From the NCBI GenBank assembly GCA_025200525.1, contig CM045758.1, positions 58,003,649-58,067,648 on the forward strand: a stretch of 64,000 nucleotides of DNA, given 5' to 3'. A program made the position numbers and the translations under genes. The notes below the pieces were generated by a model. The model was not told where the DNA came from. It searched no databases and was given only the letters and a program-made list of their open reading frames with translations. The DNA comes from Camellia lanceoleosa. Its lineage: Eukaryota; Streptophyta; Magnoliopsida; Ericales; Theaceae. This document shows, piece after piece, positions 24,641 to 34,858 of this stretch; positions within the stretch are counted from its first letter, which is position 1, and each line of letters starts with the position of its first letter.

Positions 24641-24885
24641 CCTTTAAGTTATTATATAAATAAATTTATACAAATTACCAAATTAAAGTTAGACTTAAAG
24701 TGTAAAAACTGAATTATTCAAATTAAAACTATATAAATCAAAGTGAAATTTGAGTAAAAATATAAAAGTAAAAAATGTATTATCCTTTGTTTATTTATTT
24801 GTTCTCTAATTTTGGATTTGTGGCACTTGCTGGGCTTTATATTAGTTGGTTTTCAAGTTATAAGTGGGCAAATCACTACAACATA

Positions 24886-25240
24886 TAAGACTTTTGGCGA
24901 CCAATTATTTTGGTCCCTAAAACTATTATGTTAGTCTCTAAATGATTTTTGTGTCAAAATTAATTTCGTCACTAAAAAAGTCACTAAAAGTGCGTCTAGA
25001 AAAGTCTTTAGCGACCAATTTTTGAAAATGTCCCAAAAAATGACAATTAGTGACCAATTTTATATGGTTGCAAAATGTTTGATTTTACAAGACTAAACAT
25101 TTGGTCGCTAATACTTCGTCATAAAATGTCCCAATTTGGTCGCAAAAAACAAAATAATGACACTTTTAACGACTATGATATTTGGTCGCTAAAAGACATA
25201 ACTTTCTCTACAACACATTTTCGTCGCTAAAAATCAAAGT
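24886..25240. repeat. Subterminal repeats of the CACTA element
   Basis: Variants of TTTGGTCGCTAAAA and its complement occur many times in both orientations, for example near 24894, 25009, 25098, 25134 and 25171. Arrays of such short motifs next to the terminal CACTA are binding sites for the small DNA-binding transposon protein in En/Spm elements. Confidence 0.75.
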
Positions 25241-25861
25241 ACAATTTTGTAATCATTTAATCTCATAGCTAAAATGCACAAAATTAAATGTCATCCAATC
25301 ATATTAAAAAAAATTGACATCCACATATCAAACCCACTCTATTCCCAAACCATAATGAGTATATAGAAAGTAAAATTGACAAAAATTAAAACTAAAAGTT
25401 TCCAAATTCAAATCAAAGTAGTAACAGTTCAAATGAAGAATAGCAACAATACAATAGTTTCTTCACAGAAAATATCGAAAAAAGCATTTTCTCAACATCA
25501 ATGTCAGGCTCTATATCAGATAGGCTTGGCACAACAGGCTTCAAGCTGTACTTAGGTGTGACACCCTTTGGACATCCTTGCAACCCAAAATTCAAAAAGA
25601 AGAATCAAATAATAAGAATCAACACAACATAACCTCATTAAATAATCAATAGTCATTCATAATCAAATAAGTTACAAATAATGAAAAAACACGTTATCTT
25701 AGTTTACTTGAAGTATTAGTAAGCTATAATAAGAATCAACACAATAAGGTTATCATAATCCAAGCACGTTATCATAATCAAATGTTCTAAATAACAAACA
25801 CACTAAATTTATAACTATGATAGATCTATCTAGAGCAAAAGGTACTCACTATGATGGTAAA

Positions 25862-28790
25862 TCAGAAGTAAAACCTCCCCGACTAATCTGTTGCAGCACC
25901 AAATCAATCTTGGCATTGACCTCCACGCTATTAGACTCCAAGTTGTGCACTCTGGCATTCAGTTCCTCATTGATTTTCCGTTGCTCTTCAAGCTCCCTTC
26001 TAGTTTCCTCATTTTCTATCTCAAGAGCAGCACGAGTACGTCGACCAGATGCTGTTGTACTAGGTTTAGGACCACGTCCTAAACCACTTATGTAGCCAGA
26101 CTTGCGCCCAAACACCTCAATGGAAAGCTGCTCATCAAATAGTGGGCCAGATCCATCTTCTATAGCTTCATTCTCCCGCTCTTTAAGTTTTTTCTACAAT
26201 TGCTCATGAAATTAAATATAGTCATTTTATATCTACATTGTAACAGCAATCAAGACATTGATTTTCCTATTTACTTATCCTAGAGAGAACATAATAACTG
26301 GTAGAGAAAGCACCATAATCTAGTAGCAGGTCTAATATTCTAACTGAATTTTCTAACTTTAAAGTAGCATTTCCCAAAAGCTGAATTTTCTAACTTTAAA
26401 GTATTAACAGGTCTAATATTCTCTTCAAACATGCGTTTTTAGATGCCATGCCATCCTTGTTTCTAGGTACCAGACAACCTACATAAGCATATCAATCATA
26501 AGTTTCATTATTCATGCTTAGCAAACATTAATAGTGTCTGATTTAACCATAAGAAATGCTTAGGAAATAATAGTGTATAATTTAACCATAAGAAATGCTG
26601 GCCAATGAGGTTGAGAAATCATTGTTTGTTGTGTTTGATCTCAAGGATCTTAACAAACATTTAAGAACTTTGTTGCAATCTTCTTTCTGCTGAAGCCAGA
26701 TCTGTAATAGAAGAGCTCAAAGTTTATTTCAGCCCATTGCAGAATTGCCCCAAAGCTTAGCTTTTGTTTTGAATGGAAATGGCTTTCTTCCAAGAAGTTG
26801 TTTAAGTTAGGTCATTGCAACTACGACGGTAAGAAAATCTGAGCTGTTCATCAAAGTCTGACCTAAATTTTTATTTCCACTCTATTTTTCATAATGTTCA
26901 GGTTGTTTGGTTTGAAAAAATAAAAAAAATAAATGAATAGATCGATATGTACCAAATGGACAAAAATATTATATTTAATTACTTTTTGTTATCAATTTTT
27001 TTCAGTGTTAAAAGATAAATGACTAATACTATATATTTTACAATAACGTATATCATATTACTATGAAAATGAACTACCTTCACACTAAAGATCAAATACA
27101 AAATTTAAGTAATACAAAAGAACTTCAAAAGTGAGAAAAATCTCAAATAAAGCAATATAAAATAAAATCTGAACACAAGTGTGAGTAATTGAAACAGTCA
27201 CTAGTGAGGTTTCAAATCTTGTCAACTCCCTTTCTCATCCCAAAAGATTAGAAAATATATAGTCTGTACAAAAAAGAAACGAAAGAAAAAGAAAAAAAAC
27301 AAAAACAAAAACAAAGTATGGCTAAACTAACATATGAGAAGGGATTATGTTATTCTTCAATGCAATTGTTTTGGACAAGAACAAGGAACAGATTATGACT
27401 GCAATTATTCACTGGATCAAGCATGACATAGTTTATGGTCTCAGGACCAAGTTGGACCAAGATGGATTATTAGGTCAGTGCCTATACAGTTAAAGCTCCT
27501 ACCAAACCTTAGCCTTGCAGCAACAATGCTGCAAATATTCAAATCATACCATTTTGTCTCATAAACTTTCACTCCAATATTTCCAAACTTAAGAACAGGT
27601 GATCTAGTCCTAATAATTTACATTCATAATCATTTACATTGTTCGTTTTTAGTGCTAAAGATTCACAACACATGAGCCTTAGACAAGTAATCATTAACAA
27701 GAAAATACTTATATTTAACATTAGAAAATTCTTACATGTCTAATTTCAGCTTCATTATGGACCCATGCTTGCCTTTTCTGACTAAAGTGTGTCTTGTGAT
27801 ACAAATCAACAAGTCCAAGCTCTTTTCCATCCTTGTCTAGCTGTCAAAACCTTTATAGTCAGTATCCTATGGAGTACATACATCACCAAATAAAAGAAAT
27901 AAAAAAAGTGCCATGTAGACCCTATGATTTAAAGGTCAGTTGTGTACCTCATTGTATTGCACCTTTCTAAATGCCTTTGAGCCAGCTGTATGGAGGACTT
28001 TAAGCTCAAACCGATTTTCCTTGTTTTTCTGACATTTCTCCTACATGAAATGTAAAAATATATTCAAAAGAAATCAAGTCCATGTGCCCAAATGCTTAGT
28101 AACTGACTACATGCATAGCAGCGACCTCATACCAGCTGACAAGCGTAGCATCATCAGCAGCCCAAGTACAAGCAGCCTACACAAGAGCTGCAGCCTCACC
28201 ACAAGTGTGTGCAAGTGCATTACAAGTGTGTTCAACAATTACCTGGTATGTCTTATCATCCCATAATTGACACAGGTATCACCACACCTCTTTTTCGATA
28301 TCTTCATGTGGGTTTGCAAGGGCTGATTCCATCGTAGGGAAACTTCTAAAATGTTGGCGTAGATTAAAGCGGTAGGTCTTGTACCGGAGTTTCATCATTC
28401 CAAGGATAGAAGCAATAGAATAAGGTTCATTACTAAAAATGAAACCTTCCTGCCATACCAAGAAAATTAAACACTTCAAAACATTAAGCAACATAATTCA
28501 TAAACTAAAAGGGAATATTAAACTAGACTAAAAAAAACCTATCTTACTCGAAGGTATGCAGTTAGCGTTTCTTTATCCTCAGGGCTAATAAAACTCCACT
28601 TAGGCACATTTTGTGGGGCAAATTGCCTAGTGACGATCCCCAACTCAGTGGTGAATTTATCAGACCATGGTCCCAATGGATTCCCAGTAATCCTACAAAT
28701 TTCAACATCCAATCGCTTCCCTTGACTTTTTATCTTGAGTAATGCGAGGCTTCGTGACTTCCCACGTCCTTTCTTACGCTCTGTTGTATC
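25862..28790 (-). pseudogene. TNP1-like CACTA protein gene (Ptta/En/Spm family), multi-exon
   Basis: Minus-strand exons, in order of translation, lie at about 28550-28790 (KSRSLALLKIKSQGKRLDVE and a PQNVPKWSFI part), 28280-28450 (LRYKTYRFNLRQHFRSF, then ALANPH), 27950-28040 (NRFELKVLHTAGSKAFRK), 27740-27840 (GKELGLVDLYHKTHFSQKR) and 25862-26195 (VFGRKSGYISGLGRGPKP followed by a charged coiled-coil-like stretch). This motif series is the plant transposase family Ptta/En/Spm (PF03004) found as the second gene of CACTA elements. Exon limits are approximate and the first exon was not located with confidence. Whether it is still translatable is unclear. Confidence 0.7.
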
Positions 28791-29341
28791 TATTAAAAAC
28801 AACATATAGAAAAAACACATCAATGTCTAACATATGCATTGGATGAAAAGAATAAACAACCAACCAAAAAAGAATATAAAACTAAAATATTTACAAACCT
28901 ACCAGCAATACAACAATCTGTGCTAGAAGTATCCAAGTATGAGGCTTGTGATGTAACTTCATGCATAGATCTCGATCTTGATGCATGGCAGATGTTGATG
29001 CAGATGTTGTTGGGGCACAAACTTTGGCGTAAATGAAGGAATTGGTGAATAGATGTGGATGCAAAAGATGTAGTTGCTAATTTGTTGGGCACATAGCCTC
29101 CTGTCCTCTACCTCTAAAAATCAATAACAAGAACAATAAAATGGTTTCAAATTGTCTTACATGGTAATGTCTAATTTATCTATATGATGTAGGTCCACTT
29201 AAAGCAACTGGTAGACCCAATTAAAGCAATGCATGATACAGGTCAAAATGAACTTTCGACAAAATTTGACAAAGAGTCATTGTTATTCTGAGAAAAGTTA
29301 TCTTTTCATATCAATACAGTTCAAATTATTAGAACACCAAC

Positions 29342-30004
29342 CTCATGGTAGCGCCACGGACAGTTAGAGTCTTATCCCCATTTTTAAGCCATTAAGAGCA
29401 AAGACAAGCAATGTCCGTTGCAGCAGGATCCTAAAGTGAATGTACACCAGATAAGGAACATATTATATATGAAAGAGTAGAAAATGAAAGGCAAAGTTTT
29501 CAATATTCATAAATGTAGCTTCAATTTGAGACTTTGTACCAACATGAATGTATTTTAGACTTCTAGCTAAAGATGACTGGAATAATTGCTTTCACAGGTA
29601 TACAATGTTTAAAATTTTAGTAAAAAATATTATTAGCTTCATTCACCTTATAGACGCAGAAACCATATCCTTTGGAATTTTCAGTGTCTCTATCCTTCAC
29701 GAGGTCAAACCCACGCAAAGGTCTGCATCGGTCAACAATTTATCACTAGAACTCGTAATTATCATAAATGACAAGATAGCAATGACAGCGTAATGAATAT
29801 CCTGATGCCTCACAAAGTATAAAAAGAAAACAAAATGGCAGAATATACTAAAGATTAGAAGAAGAAAGTAAAAAAAAATGAAAAATGTCAGATTGAAGAC
29901 CATACCCAAATGACTCCAGCAATTCTCGTATCATTAGCCCGGTAAAGTGGTATGGCAAGCCACCAACAAAGATACGATCAGGTCCCTCAACTCCGCCAAC
30001 CATG
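29342..30004 (-). pseudogene. Captured U2AF large subunit (U2AF65) RRM2 exons, three consecutive
   Basis: Three minus-strand segments match consecutive parts of the second RNA-recognition motif of the splicing factor U2AF large subunit. Exon 1 (29906-30004) reads EGPDRIFVGGLPYHFTG and IRELLESFG. Exon 2 (29647-29722) reads LRGFDLVKDRDTENSKGYGF. Exon 3 (29342-29430) reads DPAATDIAC, then, after a 1-base insertion, ALNGLKMGDKTLTVR. Exons 1 and 2 have AG acceptors and GT donors and join in frame across a split glycine codon. The RNP2-like IFVGGL and RNP1-like KGYGFCVY cores are intact. The rest of the gene is absent. It lies between the two transposase genes, so it is best explained as a gene fragment copied by the transposon. 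Confidence 0.8.
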
Positions 30005-30511
30005 CTACAAATCCATCCAAAGTCCAGCATTCCAGAATCAAAATAAATAAACAACTAACTTAAACTGTAAAAATTATAAAATGAGAGTAAATGATAAATC
30101 ATAGTCCACGTCTAAAATGAGAGTAATTGAAATCCCAATGACACAGAATTTTAAAGCAATGACACAAAATGAACCTATAGAAAGTTATAAACAACTAAAT
30201 TTAGAGAAACAAACTAGTTCTTCACTGGAAAACAAACTAGTTCCACTTTCATTGTAAGTAATTGAGTAAGATTTGTTAAATGCTCTAGCCTCAAAGTCAT
30301 GTCTTAATTAAAGCACGATTCCTCTCAAAACATTCATCTCATTTTTACATATGTCCTTGTTCCTTTTAGACATTCTCAAAGGGACATATTGCATTATTCC
30401 AAACAGAACTATGTAGACCACCATCTATGCAGTTACACGCATATACATCTACAATACTACATAAAGGAAAAATCCCTGATAACAATATCTTGGCTAAAAT
30501 GGTTTCAGCTG

Positions 30512-30542
<31 letters not shown>

Positions 30543-30551
30543 CTGCCATAC

Positions 30552-30688
30552 CTTTCTTGGCAAAGTTTTTCTGCCATAGGATCCAGTGGCACTTCCTTCA
30601 CTACTTCAATAATTTTTCCCTTCTATAGACTCGCTTTTGCATTTGTCTTCTTGAGGACCTTTTCTGCAGTAGCTGCAGGTGCAGGTGC
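30552..30688 (-). pseudogene. Captured exon, probably eIF3 subunit j
   Basis: The minus-strand segment is flanked by a CAG acceptor and a GTATGG donor. It reads an alanine/proline-rich and lysine-rich stretch, then KGKIIEVVKEVPLDPMAEKL. The DPxAEKL motif preceded by a basic stretch is characteristic of plant eIF3j, a ribosome-associated initiation factor. One in-frame TAG lies in the middle. It sits directly upstream, in the transposon's reading direction, of the U2AF exons. The identification is from recall of the family only. Confidence 0.55.
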
Positions 30689-30888
30689 CTGAACATATCA
30701 CATGAAAAACAACAAAAGCCAAGTGAGGATAATAAATAACAACACAGCAACAAATAATACATACAATGCCATTACAATTCATATGAATTCTGCAATGCAG
30801 AAAACAACAACAGATCCATTTATTTTCTTAGGTCATCAACTGTTGTTGGCTACAAGTACGTCTTTCAATTGGCCTTTATTGATAGTAC

Positions 30889-30991
30889 CTTTGCAGCAAC
30901 AGATTCCGTTGCACGCTTCCTCCATAGATCAGCTTTTCGAGTTTCAAATTCCTCTCTACTCATGATGGGGGGTCTAGGATTGATGCCCATC
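30889..30991 (-). pseudogene. Captured-looking exon of unidentified origin
   Basis: A minus-strand open segment reads MGINPRPPIMSREEFETRKA and continues DLWRKRATESVAAK. It is bounded by TTTTAG and a GTACTA donor. The highly charged helical composition differs from CACTA proteins, and it lies beside the eIF3j-like exon, which suggests a third host fragment or another part of a chimeric transcript. I do not recognise the parent gene. Confidence 0.45.
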
Positions 30992-33940
30992 CTAAAATCC
31001 ACAAGATCCCTAAAATCCGCAAGAAAATTAGTCAAATTGTTTTGAAAAATGATAACATTACATTAAAGGCTGAATAGATGATAAAAAAAATGTAAAGCGC
31101 ATTTCATTGCTGATAGTCAAATGATCATACATCATAACAATTATTGAACCATAAAAGCTTCAAATGATTCGTGAACACAGAACTTGGTTAAAGACTCTTC
31201 CAATACAACTAAAAACTTTTGGAGTACACTATCAACCGCAAAGAGCAAATGGATTTGGTACTCATGAACAAGCATAGAGAATCCAATTCACAAACAGAAC
31301 TATGTTGACCACCATCTAAGATTTTAAAAAATAAATAAACAAATAAGAGAAAAAAAAAGCATTTTATAAGAAACTGAGTGTCCTAAGTTTTTAAACACTT
31401 CAACAACCGAGATAATGAAACATGGCATACCACAACAAAATACTATTATACAATTGATTCAGACAGTGCACCGCTAATCTCAAGGACGATAGAATCAAAC
31501 AACAAAACAAACATCTTAAAGGACAAATATGATACTAAAAAAAAACAACAAAACAAAGCATACATCCTCAAAATAAGGTAGTTAGAAACAGAAGCACACA
31601 ATATCTTTTCTCAAGCTTTTCCATCTTAAAGGACAAATATGATAACGTTGGAAACAAGACAAAATATTAAAATGAAATAAGCAACAAAACAAAGCACACT
31701 TTTTTTGACAAGAAAACTTGAAATGGAAATAAGCAATAGCAATTATAAATCTTACATGATGTTAAAATGGAAATCATTTGGAAACAAGACAAAATATTCA
31801 TCGATAGATATAATCTTCATCAATTTCATCTTCCGGATCACTATCATCATCAATCATATAATCATCAACTTGATCATCCATGTTAGTGTCATCATCATCC
31901 GCATTATTATCATTAACGAGCACTTCATCATCAACTTCAAGTTCCTCCTCGTGAAATTCGCCAGTAATGTCAACACATATCATTTCCATGTCTTCTTTGC
32001 ATAATTCTATGGATTGATCATCAATGTGCACCACATCCCCAAGTCCATACGACTCAAATTGCTAGTATGGTTCATCTTTGTCTTTGTCTTTCTCTTCTGC
32101 TTCCTCTTCATCCTCTTTCACTAAGATGTCATAAATAGCTCGTGGTAATACTCTTTGTACAACTCGATAATTATTGCCCCACTTCGTATCTTTCAAATAA
32201 AACACTTGTTCTGCTTGGCATGCTAACACAAATGGTTCATCTTTGTACCAAGTCTTCGTAACATTTACACTAATGTAGTTAAACTCATCAACTTTTATTC
32301 CAATTTTTTCGTTACCAACATCCCACCAATCACACTTAAAAAGAAACACACTATTCCCACCTAGATATTTCAACTCAATTATCTCTCTAATAACACCATA
32401 AAAATCAATAGGTTTCCCTTTATGATCTCCCTTCACAACCACGCCACTATTTTGAGTTTTTCGGTACATGTCACAATCTTGAGTGCAAAACCGAATCCCG
32501 TTGATGATACAACCATTGTAGCGTGTCACTCGATAATCGGGACCTCGAGCTAAGTTCATAAGTTGATTAGAAGCATCCATTGTCCCTTCAACTTGCAACT
32601 TTGTGACCTAATTCCATTGTTAATATGAAATGCATTAGCATACACTTAAATTCATTATTTCAATACACAAATAATGTGCAAAAATTATAACTCTTACGTA
32701 TTTTAGAAACCATGTATGGAACTCTGATTTTAGCCTCTCTTGCACATTTGTCAAACCTTGTCCTTCAAGTTCATCCATGTATTGCCTATAAATTATAACA
32801 ACATTATTTGACACAAATGGTTGTGAAAATAATATAATTCAAAAAGTAAAATATTCTAGTGAATATAATCATATGGTAGTTTACTTACAGCATATATGGT
32901 CGAACTTCATCACAATTATTCAACACGTACCATCGAACTTTTTTCAAATCCGCTAAATTCAACACATCATTAATTGCAGCTCCTAATCCACGAACTTTTT
33001 GCCTAAATACAAACAAGTTTCCATCTTGTCTTTGCCTCAATAGGCCCATCATAGTTTCGTTCAGGTCTATTAAATCTTGTCTCACCTTCATGGAAGTACA
33101 TAGAGCAAAAAGTGAGAGCCTCATTGTCAATGTAAACTTCAGCAATAGATCCTTCTGGACGAGCTTTGTTGCGCACATAACCCTTAAGAATATGCATGTA
33201 CCTTTCAAATCCATACATCCACCGGTATTGCACCGGTCCTGCAAGGATTGCTTCACGCGATAAGTGAACGGATAAATGAATCATAATATCAAAAAAAGAT
33301 GGTGGAAATATCTTCTCGAGCTTGCACAAAATTAAAACAATATCTTTCTCAAGTTGTTCTAAGACATCAACTCTCAATGTCTTTGACGATAACTCCTTAA
33401 AGAACAAGCTAAACTCAATTAATGCCTTGCTCACATCCTTTTTCAAACATCCACGTAGAGCAATAGGAAGCAATCTTTGCAAGATAACATGGCAATCATG
33501 GCTTTTCAACCCCGTAATTCGACAGTCACTAGTGTTCACACAATGTGATATGTTTGATGCATAGCCATCTGGCAATTTAATTGAACTCAAAAATTCACAA
33601 AAGTTCCTCTTTTCAGTTGGAGACAACATGAAGCAAGCAGGAGGTAGAAATGTTTGGCCATGTACTTCCCTTGGATGTAATTCAGGCCTTATACCTGTCA
33701 CAACCCAAACCCGCCCCCATAGGTTTGGCACCGTAACTGGCCAGTAATCCGTGGATTACTTACGGCCTCTGAAGACATTAACAAATACAGATTTTAGAAA
33801 TCAATTCATATTGTATCAAAACCATGCTTAATCAGATCGAAATCATAATTCAGCTTTATCTAGTTCATATACTTGATCGGATCACATATAGACGAAGTTC
33901 ATAAGTCATAATTAAATTTACGTGATACATCCATTAGCAT

Positions 33941-34011
33941 AACAGAACAGAACGCATAAAGCGTAACAGAACAGAACGCATAAAGCGTAACAGAACAGAA
34001 CGCATAAGCGT
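33941..34011. repeat. 24-bp tandem repeat, three copies
   Basis: The unit AACAGAACAGAACGCATAAA plus GCGT is repeated at 33941, 33965 and 33989; the last copy lacks one base. A further divergent GCATAAAGCGTA part recurs near 34098-34130. Confidence 0.85.
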
Positions 34012-34567
34012 AGTTCCACAAGGGAACCTCCGGATCCGGGTAACAGAATAGAACAGCAAAGCCCCCATAGCGGGCCTCCCAGATGCAGTAGCGATGAGCG
34101 CATAAAGCGTAACGTAACGCATAAAGCGTAGTTCTACAAGGGAACCTCCGATACCGGGTAATGGCTGTAGGTATCACACAATACTAAGGATGTCATGATA
34201 GATGTCAGAAATCGAACAATCATTCATTGTACAGAACATATCTTTACAGAAAACAGATCTCATTTTATTTCACAGAAAATAAGTACAGTTGAACATATCT
34301 TTACAATGTTATTACTCACAGTGGGCGTTGAAACCGATAGGTGGAGCCAAATGGTCAAACAGAATGCGGCACACGACCTACATGACACATTACGGATACA
34401 CACTTGAAATACACATTTCAATTGTACAAAACTCACATCCATGATTCTAAGTGTATATCTACCCCTTACCCTTAGTATGGAGTCTCAATCATGGCCTAGG
34501 AATGCCTAGGATGGGATGTGGATGCAAAAATGCCTTAGAAAATGTTTTTCAAAAGTTACTGAAAACA

Positions 34568-34858
34568 GGGGTCTCGCTCGAGCGAGCCTTCCTTCGCTCG
34601 AGCGGTCTGATGAAACAGTAAAAGTACTGGTTGCTGATTTTTTCCGCGCGATGCTCGCTCGATGCTCACTCGAGCGAGCTTCCAAAATCAAAGGTCTTGC
34701 TCGAGCGAGAAATCCTTCGCTCGAGCGGTCTGATGAAATGAAAAAGTACTGGTTGCTGGAAATTTACGCGCGATGCTCGCTCGATGCTCGCTCGGGCGGA
34801 GCCCTGGACAAAAAGGTGCTCGCTCGAGCGAGGAATCCTTCGCTCGAGCGAGGAAGCC
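34568..34858. repeat. About 121-bp tandem repeat with CTCGAGCGAG palindromes
   Basis: Copies start near 34576, 34698 and 34820. Each holds two CTCGAGCG motifs about 20 bp apart, then a TCTGATGAAA...AGTACTGGTTGCTG stretch and a GCGCGATGCTCGCTCGATGC stretch. The third copy is partial. Confidence 0.8.

Noticed and set aside
29342..30004. A functional U2AF large-subunit gene
   Set aside because: Only three exons of one RNA-binding domain are present, exon 3 is frameshifted, and they lie inside a transposon between transposase genes.
31705..32004. Plus-strand open frame rich in Ile/Asn
   Set aside because: It is the antisense of the acidic Asp/Glu tail of the minus-strand transposase.
33899..34177. 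Three overlapping minus-strand frames with repeated short units
   Set aside because: They are produced by the 24-bp tandem repeat in the solo LTR.
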